The translations under genes and the position numbers were made by a program. Of a DNA stretch of 64,000 nt, positions 11,561-24,099 are shown one piece after another. Numbering within the stretch: the stretch's first letter is position 1; every line of letters starts with the position of its first letter. This DNA is from Margaritifera margaritifera (Eukaryota > Mollusca > Bivalvia > Unionida > Margaritiferidae), in contig JAQPZY010001498.1 of NCBI GenBank assembly GCA_029931535.1, forward strand, positions 2,802,001 to 2,866,000, in the 5' to 3' direction. The notes beneath the pieces were generated by a model. It saw only the letters and a program-made list of their open reading frames with translations. It ran no database searches and was not told where the DNA came from.

Positions 11561-13769
11561 ATGGTACAGTATTTACATGTCTGGATAAGGCTATGGAGTG
11601 CCTACATTTGTGTTAGGAAATATGTATGCAACTAATACAGACCAAAATGCATGTCCAGAATCTTCAAAAATTGATAACAATTTGACAAATTTCTATAATG
11701 GCATGAAAATATATTCAGGGCATTTGTTTGCGTTAACAAACATGCCTACCACATTTCATTTGTCTCACATGATTTTTGCTGACTGCTAACAAAGTTTGTG
11801 TGAACTTCCAAAAGTCCAAAAATGTGTAAAAAATTTAAAACTGTATATAATAGCCTGAAAATCCATTCAGTTCATCTACACATCATACATGCCATAACAT
11901 GACGTGTCATGCGAAAAACACGATTTTGGACTCCCAAACCCACCGACACAGTCGTGTTTCAAAAAACACGATTTTCAGCAATCTAAGTGAAAAAAAAATT
12001 CCCACCCAAAAAAAATAAACCAGAAAATAAATGTACATTTTTTGATCACAATGATATATGCCTGTAATCTGTGGTATGTATAAACAGTAAACAATCATGC
12101 TCAGAGTTCATGTGAAACTATCCTCGGAACAGTTTATTCGGCTGTTTTAGAGACAATTTAAACATGAGGCGGTCAGAGATAAACAGACACCTTTCAAAGA
12201 TTTACTGAACTGGCTCACAATAGCTAGGGTGATGTGTGTCGTGTCAAATCCTTTGAGCACTGCTGAGGGAGAACCCATTAGGCTAATTTGCATAGGTAAA
12301 GTGCACTAAGTAGAACAACCCAATTTGTCTGAAGTTAAGTGCATCAAACAGATGTGAGTTGAAAAACAAATGTTATTACACATCACTGACTGCATTGAAT
12401 GAGAATGTTGAAGTCGTCTTTATTAAAGTTTTTGATCAGCAGCAAGTTTCTTTGAAGTCGGATTTTTACTCCATATATAAAATTCAAAACATGATTATTT
12501 CAGTTGGTTGAACAACAGCACCATTCAAGCTCTAATGCAGTGTTGCACCTGGGATCCAAAAGGTCAGGGGACACTGTCCCTCACTCTCCAGATTTGGGGG
12601 ACACACAACATTTTAAAGGGACAGGAAAATTGTAGTACATAATGCACTAGAAGTGCTAAAAAATGAGATAATCTTATTTGCTTTGACAGTTTTGCCACTT
12701 TAACTTTCTCATATTTTCCTTGGACATTTACATGATTGCAACAAAAGTTTTATCATGTGATCAAGTAACTTGTGAAAACATTAACATGTTTGAATATCTA
12801 CTTAACCTGAAATGAACTGCACCATGGAATTTTAATAATTGAAAAGTATTAAATCATTAATCAAATGACAAATTGTGTATTTGCATAAATTAGTACCTTT
12901 TTTTAATTAATTCAGCCTGAAACTTTAGCAACTTGGCTGACTATCACAAACCTTAAATGTTTTCATTGCCAGATTAATTGTTTTGAAATGGATATTCATT
13001 TGCCATCTTACAGGTTTTATCACTTTTAGTGACTTTGGCCATTGCTTGCACCAACATAGACATGGATGCACATTCGCGAAGGAAAAGTGTAGGCATATTT
13101 GTGAACACAAATGACACTGCATTAATGTCAAACCAACTACTGAACTATTGAAAGCAGCAAAGACTGCATGTAATTAAAACTACATTCCACTATCTAATGG
13201 CTTTTAAAGACAGTAACTTCGTGTATTTTTGTATTTAATGTCTGAGGTTGTGACCATGTTTGTGGTGATGTTATTTGACAATGCTAAGTCTACCATTTTT
13301 TGTATGTAAGTATATTAAATGCTTCAGAGAAAACAGATGGTATTTTCTTCTATTCAGATTTGAATTTCCAGTCATTTGCTATAGGCTAATTTGAAAAGAT
13401 TGCTTATTCTCATTTGGATGACGTCGCTTTTATGGGGTCACACGCACTGACTCCCCTTGGGACCTCAAAACACACTTTTTGAGTCTCAAAAAAAACCCAA
13501 CACTGTCTGGGAATATGGCAAGTATGACACATGAATACAAAGAAGTTTATTAAATTAAATTTTTCTACCACTAGTGGTGTGAACTAATCGAACTAACATA
13601 GATTATGTCACAAAAGTTTTAAAAATGTGTTAAAAAAAATTGCTGTAATAGCCTGAAAATGTAATCAGGTCATGTACACAGAAATAGAAATATACCAATC
13701 AAATTTGTCTGCCTCAGGTAGCTTTTGCAAAATCATGCTGACAAGTTTTTGTCAAAAATTTAATGTCCA
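11561..13769. other. no gene recognised
   Basis: AT-rich. It holds copies of a short dispersed repeat with AATAGCCTGAAAAT (near 11850 and 13650) and a small palindromic patch with AACACGATTTT words at 11910-11975. No coding sequence is supported. Confidence 0.5.
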
Positions 13770-13920
13770 AAGAGCATGGGTTTGAATCCTACCATTGAAT
13801 CATCCCGGATATGCTACTGTAGTGTGTCCTTGGGCAAGACACTTTATTCCAATTGCCTCAGCATTAAATAACCTGCCTGTGTTGATGTTCCATGAAACAC
13901 CAAATCAAACCAAACCAAAA
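13770..13920 (+). mobile_element. 5'-truncated SINE copy
   Basis: Starts near a B-box-like GGGTTTGAATCC and continues with GTCCTTGGGCAAGACACTT, the conserved SINE body word that also appears, diverged, in the copy at 53990. It ends in a CAAATCAAACCAAACC tail. The tRNA 5' part is missing. Confidence 0.5.
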
Positions 13921-16540
13921 TGTACAAAATGGGTAAAAAATTGAAATAGTGTTGTCTTGGCTTGAAAACATAATCAGGTCATCTACATAAGGATACAAAT
14001 AAGTTAGGAAAATTGTATTCGTCTCTGTCAGGTGGTCTTGGTACAATCTTACTTGGGATGAATGGACAGATGGAATATGGATGTACAGATGGACACAACA
14101 TAATCAAGGATAGAAGTAGAGGAGTGCAACTGGTTACACTGAATATCGAAATCATACGCATGCTAAACATATATACAGGTATTACCACCCTAGCCCGTTT
14201 TACATTATTTTTTTAAATATACGAGTTTTCATTTATTTCATTATATGTTTGTAGCGTTAGGTGGTGAATGCAATGAACATACAAGATATCATTCAACATG
14301 TATCATTACACTTTCCATTTGTAGATGTAAGTATGGGCACAGTTCTTCATGTGCCATCATGTTGAGCATGTGCCAAACACTTTTTTTTCTTTACTATCTT
14401 AATCCCTTTTTAAATGTTTGAAAACTCTATCTTCTATTCAAACCTGTTATATCTCCTCCATATCCAGAAGTTCCCATATATTTTTCAACACAGGAAACTA
14501 GATCTCCAGGATTGCAAATATATATAGAGAGCAAACAATGTCAAATGATACAAAAAAGGTTTTAAATTATTGCATGATAATGCTTTTGTCATCTTTTGGA
14601 ATTAAAAAAGATGATGGTCTTAATTTCAAAGACAAATCCAATCCTTATTTTCAGGGGAACTTTTGTCAAAAAGTGGGAAATGGTGTTTCTCTTCAAGTAT
14701 TGACTTATTAGTGATGTTTATTTTTTTTTTTTTAAATTGTCAGTAACCTTTAAAGTGAGGTGAATTCGTTAGCAAATGTATCCATCTTTATCATACACTT
14801 TGTCATCTTGTCAATTGTAATATTCTTTTAATATTTTTTAAATGTCACAGCATGTTGGCTTTTTCTTTATCATTGTCCATTTCTCATTGTACATGATATT
14901 GAATGAAAATGATTCAATAATAATCTTTTTTCTTTTTCAGATTTTTTTTAATTGTATTGTTGTCAAAATTAGTTCTAAATCTAACTTGCATATTTTGGTT
15001 GTTTACTGGAAAACTGGCTGATGTAAAATTCCATTATAAAATTATTCATAAGAGGCAAGCCTTTTGAATATCTTTGTAATTTTGTACCTTGATTTTACTA
15101 TGAAAAATCTGTTTGCCTCTATATTGTTTTTTTTTACATACACACAGTCTAAACGTCTTTCTTCTTTATATTTTCTTCTCTCCGTTACTTCTTCCACAAC
15201 TTTGATCACATCTACATACTGAATGTTTAGTGTATGTTTTTTGAAATAATCAGGGTTGCAATTCACTTTTGGTCACTATTGTTTATTGATTTTCTTGTTT
15301 AATGTTTTGGTTTATTCATGTAAACAACCTGAATTTTCCTTAGTTGCCTAGGTATGTTATTTACAAGAAGTTTGTTTCCCTAATGAGGTTTAACCACACG
15401 GCACAGTATGTTCATTTATAATTCTACAATTTAAAATTTTTATAACCTGATGTAGTTACTTACATAAATTCTAAATTCTACAAATGAATTTACTTGCAAT
15501 GTCAGATTAGTCTTATCCATTATTTTCCTATGCTTGGCTTTTTGATATTTTTTTGTGTGAATCATTACAAAAAAAAAAAAAAAAGATTTATAACCACAAG
15601 TACACAAGTATTCCCATGATATACTTAATACGAAACAGTCTTTATCACAAGTTTTGATGTACAGTTTTAGAATTTGGTTCCAATCATTTCAAAATCTATT
15701 GCTATGATTCCTACGTAATTTAAAAAAATATCAGATGTTGTGGTAAGTTACCTTAAGCATTTTCCATAAATTTCTAAATTGGTATTTCATTATAAAGTTG
15801 GTGATAAAATGAATACACTGTACATAGTATAGACAAATAAGCTGTACATGAGGCTAAAATCAAAATTAGTTGCTGGACAACATCACTGTGGGAATCATCT
15901 TTTCATGATTTGTTTTCTACTTGGTTGTAAAATGCGTACATATATCTTTGGCATAGTTTTTGTAATTCAATTCCAAGTTTAAACCTTATCACCTTTTAGA
16001 TGAAGCTTTTAACACTGATTTATGAATCTATGAATTAAGAAGAAAATTGAAACCCCTTTCCCCGTCACACTTCCCAGTTTTGAATTGGACCCTCTTCAGT
16101 TTTTGAGGTAAATGTTCGATATTTTATCATTTTAATTTTTTTAAAATTAATTATGGTTGAAGCCAGTGTTTCATCAGGGAAGTTATTGGTTGTTCAAGTA
16201 AATGGACAAAGTAGGATGAGAGCCAGTTTTGATCCAAAACTGGTGACCCCTCATGCATCATGTTGGCATTCATTCTTCTGTGAGTGAATCCCTTTTCCAC
16301 CCCCCTCTTTTTTTAGGTTTGAATTAGAAATGGTTGTTTAAATCGGGGTGGGGTACATTCTTCGATTGTTAGTACTTCCTATTTTTTTTTCTTCAGAAAT
16401 CATGTTTGTTTGTTTTGTTTGTTTTTAGTATGGAGCTAGTCATGTGGAAAGATAGATGCAGTTTAATTAGTTAGGGTTCAATTAATCAATTGAATCACAG
16501 TTAAGATACTGTAAGTTTTGTCCCATGTATGGATGGCTGG
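13921..16540. other. no gene recognised
   Basis: AT-rich noncoding DNA. A third copy of the AATCAGGTCATCTACA repeat lies near 13970. No exon-like segment stands out on either strand. Confidence 0.5.
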
Positions 16541-16559
16541 TTCTTTACTAAAAGCATCC

Positions 16560-17134
16560 ACTAACATCATCTATCAACAGTTGTTTTCTAAAATTTTTAA
16601 TTTTGTGATGAAATTCCTTTGGTTTTGAAGATAGAAAATTCATCCTTTAATTTTTTTTTAAATACTGTTTTCTTTTTTAAGATACTGGTTTTGTTTTTCA
16701 AAATTAAATGTCACTGTTTGGGTGATTCACAATCCAAGAAAACTTGAGACATTTTATACATTATATATTGTTCAAAACATTCTAAAGTAGAAGGTAAATT
16801 ATTGAGCATATTCATTATAAAGTAAACTCACCTCGCCCTAGTATAGATATCACTCGTAACATAACCAACTTTTGACAGTCAGAATTCATTTTGAGCCATA
16901 TTTTTTGTTTCTGCATTTAAAACAATTACTAAAAATGTATGTATTTGTAAGAAAATTGTTCCTTTTTCAATAAAAAAATCTTCAGTCAAATTCTGGCTAT
17001 TATGAACTTGACAAGTTGTTTTACTGATGTTGGTTTGATCAATATATATTGATCAAAAGTTAAGATGAAATCTTTGATTACCATAATTTGAATGGAAATC
17101 TACTGATATTTGTAACTTCTTTCTTTCTTTCTTT

Positions 17135-17216
<82 letters not shown>

Positions 17217-17460
17217 ACTTTCAACTAGAATTCAGGTTATCAAAGAGTGGATGATGTTGAGTTAGCTATATAACAATTAATATACTGTATCAAATAAAAG
17301 ATTTTGTTTTTGCTTGATATCTAAGCTAGGGTGTGGGAATACAAAAACCTCCTAACAGATAATTAAATCCTTAAAGGAAAATATATATATTTATATAGTT
17401 AATCATTAAGAAAAAAATAACTTCTATTCATTTTCTTGCTAATTTGAATTAAAAATTGTG
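16560..17460 (+). repeat. tandem segmental duplication, copy 1
   Basis: Blocks shared in order with 18110-19080 include ACTGGTTTTGTTTTTCAAAA, GACATTTTATACATTA, TTTACTGATGTTGGTTTGAT, AAGATGAAATCTTTGATTAC, TTTGCTTGATATCTAAGC and CCTTAAAGGAAAATA. A TTTC plus TA microsatellite (17117-17212) interrupts this copy. No coding potential is evident. Confidence 0.85.
17117..17212. repeat. (TTTC)n(TA)n microsatellite
   Basis: Five TTTC units, then about 74 bp of alternating A and T. The second copy of the surrounding duplication lacks this expansion. Confidence 0.97.
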
Positions 17461-18109
17461 GTAAATACCAGCCATACACATAGAATGTGGTTAAGAACTT
17501 CTCCACTTAGCAACAAAATTACAAAATGATTGTTAAAAAAGTTTTATAAAAATGTCTCTCACTCTTATTCTTATATTTTTATCTGATGGTTTAAGCTCTG
17601 ATTAATTCAATCTATTTTACTAAATTTATGTATTAACTGATATTAAGCAGTGCAAGAATTTTGAATAGACACAATGATTCAACTTTTGGAAACTTATTTT
17701 TCTTCAAAATTTGATTTTATATTTTTTTAAAAATTCACATTTGTAAAGTTTTGGAAACTTGTTTTATTGTTGAAACTTAAAGTATGCCATTTAATGAGAA
17801 CATTGTATGTTTCAAAATTTGTTTATCAAACATTTTATTGTTGTTTTTTTTTTACTGTTACTTGACTTTATGGCACAATAATGGTTATTAATAAAACAAT
17901 AAAATTTTGACTTGCCTCAACTTTTATATTTTATTAAGATTGCATTTTGTAAAATAATTGTTTTTGATTTTATGCAAACAATATGTTTGGATAAACTATA
18001 GTTTGGATGAACAAGTTTAGGTTATCTTTATTTGGCACGCCAAACCATACATGTGGTTTTATTCAACTGTGCATTGTGTTTACTATCCTTTGTCTTAACT
18101 ATCTGTAGT

Positions 18110-19080
18110 CAAAACTTAACTTATTTTGAAAATTCATTTTTTTTAAAAAAGTTTGAATACTGGTTTTGTTTTTCAAAATTTAATTCACTCTTTGGGTAAT
18201 TAACAATCTAGGAAAACTTAAGACATTTTATACATTAGATGTTGTTCAAAACATTATAAATCCTACATATCCAAAGTAGAAGGTATATTATTGCGCATAT
18301 TCATTGATAAGTAAACTCCTCACCCCACTCCCACCCTAGTATATATCACTTGTAACATGATAAAAAAATTTACATTCATTTTAAGCCCTTTTTTGGGGTT
18401 TCGCATTTAAAACAATTAAAAAAGTGTATGTATCTGTAAAAACAAAATCTTTTTTTTTAAATTTGTGTTTCCTTAAGTAGAATTCTGGTTATTTAGAAAG
18501 TTGATGAATAGTTTTACTGATGTTGGTTTGATAAATATATTGGTCAAAAGTCAAGATGAAATCTTTGATTACCATAGTCTGAATGACCAGAAATCTACTG
18601 ATATTTGTAACTTCATTTTTCCAAATGTTTTTTTTTTTTTTAATTTTCAGAAAATCTTATTTGTGTCAAATTATTTTGTTATTTTTCAACTAGAGAACCA
18701 GTCATCGAAGAGTGGATGAAGTTTAGTTAGTTAGAGCAATTTCTTTTTAAAACATTGCCATCCACACTTGGGATGATGGGGGGAATTACAGTATAAAAGA
18801 AAAGATTTTAAAATTCTAAACATATGTTTTTTGCTTGATATCTAAGCTAGGGTGTGAGGAGAAAAATATTTGTTTCAGTGCATGTAAATAAAAAGAGATC
18901 CTAATTAACATCCTAACAGATCATTAAATTCTTAAAGGAAAATACCTTATTTTGGAATAAAGTTTAAAAGCATACAACATTGTGGAAAATGTTTTGTCTT
19001 TCAGTTAAATGTTTTTTTTTAAATAGTTAATCATTAGGAAAAATCACTTTTTATTAATTTTCTTGCAAATTTGAGTTAAA
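18110..19080 (+). repeat. tandem segmental duplication, copy 2
   Basis: Second copy of the block at 16560-17460, offset by about 1.5 kb. It keeps the same word order with many substitutions and small indels, for example an inserted AATCCTACATATCCA before AAGTAGAAGGTA. Between the copies (17460-18110) lies AT-rich unique-looking sequence. Confidence 0.85.
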
Positions 19081-19099
19081 GGTATGAGAAAGAAATACA

Positions 19100-19910
19100 A
19101 AATGGCGTAAAAGCTTTTAAGTTGGTTAGAGGCAGACACGGAAACGGTTTGGGTAAAGGTGTTTCTGCAGCTGCATTGTATTTATCAGGAATAAGCTGCT
19201 GGTATAGTTGTCCCACCCGTCAACGACGCTCAGGGTCTAACAAAAACGTTGGTTCCCCGTGACTTAGCAAAATATCAAATTTGGTGGTCTAAAATCCCAC
19301 TTTACTACTACTGAAGATAAACATTAATACAAATGCTTTAGAGAGTGACAGGGATAAAAAAAAGAAAATCTCTGAAAAACCATGAGACATTAAAATCTCA
19401 GTTAAAACAGTCACAGAACGATTTGAAAAATTAAATCCAACAGAACGATCAAGAAGTTAAGAAGAAAATTAATGATTTTGGCAGAAAAATTGCTGACCTC
19501 CAAAACACAGTATCAGCTAACTCTAACACACAGTCAGAGTTGCAGAAAATATAATGATTCAACAGAGATGACCACAAAGATATGCAGACAAAAAAATATC
19601 TACAAAATGAATGTGAATGAAATACGATTACATTTGAGTTATAAGATAAAAACGATAAAAGATTTTAAATGTTTCGAAGTTAACCGCAAATTATACGCTG
19701 AGGTTAAACAGTCTAAAGCAGATACAAAAGAAAAGAGAACTTGTTAAAAAATATCGGTGCTGTGCAAGTTAGTATTGACGTAATAGAGAACTGGTTCAAA
19801 CTATCGGTGTTGTGCACTGCCGAAATAGACAAAAGGATAAAGCAAATGAGAAAGGATTCCAAAGTTAAGGATACATCATATCCTGGAAGTTACAGCGTAG
19901 CACAGTGAAA
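19100..19910 (+). pseudogene. decayed coding sequence upstream of an LTR-like end
   Basis: Short runs in different frames look like former protein. Near 19100-19300 one gives AAGIVVPPVNDAQGLTKTLV. Near 19400-19550 a coiled-coil-like run has NDQEVKKKINDFGRKIADLQ. Near 19742-19910 one gives LLKNIGAVQVSIDVIENWFK and ends at TGA. Stops and frame changes separate them. The run stops about 55 bp before an LTR-like terminus, so it may be the 3' coding end of an LTR retroelement. The family is not identified. Confidence 0.4.
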
Positions 19911-19965
19911 GTTGCAAGTAAGATGTTAGTATAATGCAATTTGAAATAATGTAATAAATGCCATC

Positions 19966-20600
19966 TGTTGTCATAGTGGGACATTACAGTAATGACCCAT
20001 TATGACAACATATGGCGCTGTTACACCTCGAACCGAACAGGATAATTGTCCCAAGTCCGGTATATTACAGGTTCTAAGAATCGAAGACATCCGCGTATGC
20101 CCGATTCCACCCACTAGCCCCATTTGCCTTGCAAGAAGAACAATAATCCTTGTTTATTGTTCTAACTATCTCAGTCAACGGTATTGGCAGAACGGCTTAC
20201 ACTGTCTTTAATACTTTATTATATTATATTATATTATTCCTCATAGCAGACTGACCGCAGATCAGGGAGTGTTCATTGATAATCGCACCAAACTCGTTAG
20301 AGATACATACGTAAATATAAATATATGGCATCATTTAAAAGCACGCTTCAGTGCCAGAGGTTTAAAAGATGCCCTTCTTCCCTCCGTTAGCCCGATCATC
20401 TGTCCGTTCTGTCTGTAACTGTATTCACCCTAAATCACTGGCTAGAGATTCACCAAACTAATTTCATAAGTTGTCGGTGTGTACATATATGTAAAAATAT
20501 TTGAAAGAGGGATAAAGGTTTTTCACTTTCTCCCTACAGCATCCGGCATGAAGTCGGATTTTACTTTTTTCTCTCTCTCTAACTAAATAAACATCCTTGT
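19966..20600 (+). mobile_element. LTR-like sequence with terminal hairpin
   Basis: Begins with TGTTGTCATAGTGGGACATT, followed after three bases by a near-perfect inverted copy ending TTATGACAACA (to about 20011). This hairpin starting with TG resembles the start of some Gypsy-type LTRs. Downstream are TTTAAAAGC and CTTCAGTGCC, which could be promoter and initiator, and AAATAAACA near 20585, a possible polyadenylation signal. The right edge and target duplication were not resolved, so solo LTR, 3' LTR and unrelated palindrome all remain possible. Confidence 0.4.
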
Positions 20601-20673
20601 GTCATAACTATTTCCCATATGCTTTTTAAACAAACAACAAAAAAATTTCATCAGGGATTTATCTTGCTTATAT

Positions 20674-21336
20674 TGTTAGGTATTATGTTTATATACTTAA
20701 CTTTTGTCTATGATTGTAAGTTGTATGGTTATTTGAAAATACACACTTGACGTTTGTCTAGTGTTTTACATAGTATTTTCATAGGCATTTCGCAATTAGA
20801 CTTTTGTGACTTATGTCAGGTATGCCAGTATGTTTTTCAAATTAGAATTACTCATATTGTGATGTGACATAGGTCATGTAGGCATGTTTATTTATATACA
20901 GATTTTGGTAACAAATTCATCCTGTTCTAGAATTTTGGTTCCAAAATATCAGTCTGTAAGCAATCTATTTTAGTTGTTGAAATCAGATATAATTTGAGAG
21001 GAATTATTTATTTACAATATTCATTGGAAATACTAAACTGCTCACTGACTTTTGGATTAATACATGATTTGGGGATTTATGTAAACTCATTCAAATACAT
21101 TTTGGATTACATCTTTGTAGTACATCTGGACATTCAAGGCTATTGGAATTCATTGGGTAACATTCTATTATTTTGGACTTGTGATTAGGACATTTAGGAT
21201 TATTTGGAATTTAACTCACAAATTGTAAGTGTCTTTTGAATTTTCACTTTAATTGTCTGGAAATAAATTGTTTGTTCATTTTACTTACATTGTTGGTTTC
21301 ACTTTCTTTCTGTTACCTTTTAAGACCTAGAGTAGT

Positions 21337-21340
<4 letters not shown>
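20674..21340 (+). mobile_element. solo LTR, family L, forward copy
   Basis: Starts TGTTAGGTATTATGTTTATA and ends GAGTAGTAACA, with ATAT on both sides (20670-20673 and 21341-21344; the right side is inside a microsatellite, so weak alone). It is a diverged inverted copy of 22258-23009. It carries AAATAAATTG near 21262, a possible poly(A) signal. No internal retroelement sequence is attached. Confidence 0.7.
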
Positions 21341-21428
<88 letters not shown>

Positions 21429-21445
21429 GTGTGTATGTGTGTGTG
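21341..21445. repeat. (AT)n and GTGTGT microsatellite
   Basis: About 85 bp of AT dinucleotides, then a short TG-rich run, directly at the end of the forward solo LTR. Confidence 0.96.
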
Positions 21446-22253
21446 TGTCGAAATGACACAATCTATAAACATGATTGAGAATGATAAAAACCAGGTAGAT
21501 TTATCACCAGGAGAAGGGGGTGATGGAGGGAAAGGGGGAGGGGCGGGGAGTGTTGAACGGTCTTCTAAACAAATTCTTTATTTATCATTTCTATGATGGA
21601 CCAACTTAGGAATAATCAAGGTAGATGAACGATGTGAAGAATAGTTTCTTCACCTGTATAGGAAGTTTTCATACAAATTATAATATTCCTGAAGAAAGAA
21701 GCATTTATATTGTGTTATTTGAAAGAGAATAAAAATATACATTGCTTAAGAGACATGGCAGGCCGGATCCGTAGATCTGTCCTCTGTGATTGCAGTATAC
21801 AGGACACGCGGTCATTGTTGTCAGTCTGATATTACATCAAACTTCCAAGATGCTAACTATCTTCCAGCATGATAGTTCTCAAGTGTAAAGAGGAAATGTA
21901 GAGTCGGAAAGACGCACTTAAAAATCTTAACGTTTATAATATTAACATATGCACATATAATCACTCACATAGAATTTGTTGGCGCGATATTGCAGCACTC
22001 AAGTAACACACTACACAAATTCAAGATACAACTCAGAAATACTTCCAACATAAAACTAAATTACAAACATACAGCAATGTAATTTCGAAAACAAAATGTA
22101 TACTAACAGAAAAGATATACATATCATTATCGCGGTGATTCCGATGCTTGATTTCTTGCTCTATTTTATTAGTCTGTAATCCAAAGATCTCAACTTTCAT
22201 TTATTTTGAAGTCTCAAATAAGTCCTACATCGTCTTTAGAAAACAACATGTGT
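21446..22253. other. spacer between two solo LTRs, no gene
   Basis: Contains a purine-rich GGAGGGAAAGGGGGAGG patch near 21520 and otherwise unremarkable AT-rich DNA. No retroelement internal region was recognised, so the two LTRs are not the ends of one element. They also face opposite ways. Confidence 0.5.
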
Positions 22254-22257
22254 ATAC

Positions 22258-23009
22258 TGTTACGACTCTATGGTCTAAGAAAAATGTAACAGAAAGAAAG
22301 TGAAACCAACAAATCAAGTAAAAATCAACAAGCAATTTATTACTAGATAATTAAAATGAAAAATCAAAAAGTCACTTACAGTAATGTGTTTTGAAATCCT
22401 AATAATCCAATAAGAATGATTGTTCTAATCACAAGTCCTAAATATAGAATGTTCCGAATTCACGGCTGTGTCCTTGAATGTTATGATGTGTTAATGGTCT
22501 CCAAAGTCCTGATGTACTAGAAATCTTGATGTGCTGATGTCAAAATGAAGTATTCCAAAATCTCTGAAGAAGTTCAGTTAAATTCCAAAATCATTAATTA
22601 AAAATCCAAAATCCAAAAGTTTATGAGCACTGTTATAATCCAATGAATATTTAAAATAATTCCTCTCTTAGAATTTGGAATGAATTTTCACAACTGTAAT
22701 AGCTCTTTACAAGACTGATGGTAATGTCAAAACTGAATAAATGTCCACCAAACATGGCATATATAAAGATTGGTCACATGACAGAATGTTCTAGAATGTG
22801 TGTCATCTTAATGGAATTTTACTTGTAAACAAAATTTCAACCTTGACCTTCAAATTGAGAAAACATATTGATCAAAACAACCTAATTCAAGGACACTAGT
22901 TAAACATGTTTTTCCTGATAAACATAAAGATTTAAGCAAATATTAAAGTGAAGAAACATTTATAATTTCCTAAAATATTTATAATATTATATAAACATCA
23001 TACATAACA
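22258..23009 (-). mobile_element. solo LTR, family L, reverse copy
   Basis: On the plus strand it starts TGTTACGACTCTATGG and ends ATACATAACA. It is flanked exactly by ATAC at 22254-22257 and 23010-23013, a 4-bp target duplication as in Gypsy-type LTR elements. Reverse-complemented, it aligns along its length with 20674-21340, including GTTGGTTTCACTTTCTTTCT. In that orientation TTTATATATGCC could be a TATA box. Length is 752 bp. Confidence 0.8.
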
Positions 23010-23281
23010 ATACACAATGGTACAGATATCTCTCGATTCACTGACAAAGCATGCAGATATGGGCGCACATAAACATTACTCAGTGATAATAATTTTTAAA
23101 AATACCTTTTATCTTGAAATAATTGTCAGAAATGGTTAGATTCCAAAAAGGATTGGGAATTTGGGTAATGGCCAGAAATTATTTCTCTTCCATTCAGACA
23201 GATTGTCGCGCCTATGCTTAGAGCAATTGAGAAAAATATTAATAAGAGTCAAGCGAATCAAAAGCAAACAACTTCAAATTT

Positions 23282-23530
23282 TTATTTATTTGTTCCTGTC
23301 TTTCGACAGTAATAAAGTAATAGATAAGCTAGCTTTTTCCGGAACAAATAAACTCTTGTTTTCAAGGCGAGGAAGATTTTCTTATTCTTTAATAATGATG
23401 CAACAAGGGAGTAACGCTTTTGAGGAGGGAAATTATTCCAAGTATGAGCTGGAGGTATAAGAGGACCGGAAGTTCCAACGTAAAACCTGCCTACGTGTCC
23501 AATTTGTGTTATGCTTCTGATGCTGAGGCG
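23282..23530 (-). pseudogene. possible LINE reverse transcriptase C-terminal tail
   Basis: The minus-strand frame contains TWNNFPPQKRYSLVASLLKN followed by LALKTRVYLF. This resembles the common tail of non-LTR retrotransposon proteins (W-N-x-L/F-P ... R-x-S-x-x-x-F-K-x-x-L-K-T-x-L-F). The catalytic domain is not present nearby. The call rests on this short pattern alone. Confidence 0.3.
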
Positions 23531-23551
23531 CACCCTTAGTAGTACAGTAGG

Positions 23552-23553
<2 letters not shown>

Positions 23554-23641
<88 letters not shown>
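23554..23641. repeat. (GA)n microsatellite
   Basis: Uninterrupted GA dinucleotides, about 88 bp. They produce spurious Arg-Glu or Ser-Leu open frames on the two strands. Confidence 0.97.
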
Positions 23642-23644
<3 letters not shown>

Positions 23645-24099
23645 GTGTTATCATAAACGTACCGTTAATCAATATTTTAAAAAATCTTTTTTTTTTTTTC
23701 TTTCTTTTTTTCTTTTCTAAATGCATAAATACAATGATAGATAGGCACAGAGACAAGTTATGGACTTATTTTTATGATTGGAAACATTTTTTTTTTTTTT
23801 TTTTCGGGGGTGGGGGTGGATTAGAGAGAATAGCACTATCTCACCCCTGCAAAATGAAGAAATACAACAAAACAAATAAAAAATAAACAAAAAAAGCTGT
23901 GTATTTGGTGTTAAACCTCAAAGTTAGCGTAAATTATACGCTTATAACACGAAGCCGGCGTTGAAAAAAGTGATAGATGGTAATGTAGTTCTCGTTTGCT
24001 TTCGTAAGCGATACAAATAGAGCTTGTTTTCGATAATGCGATCACCTGTTTCAAACAAGCGAGACAAATAGAGCATCTTTTTGATAACTCTATCATTAT

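Noticed and set aside
21236..21478. Open frame with Tyr-Ile runs
   Set aside because: It runs from a solo LTR into a TA microsatellite; not a gene.
20674..23009. One full-length LTR retrotransposon between the two LTRs
   Set aside because: The LTRs face opposite directions, each has its own 4-bp duplication, and the spacer has no gag or pol.
23511..23756. Open frames with long Arg-Glu or Ser-Leu runs on the two strands
   Set aside because: They are translations of the (GA)n microsatellite and its flanks; no coding features outside the repeat.
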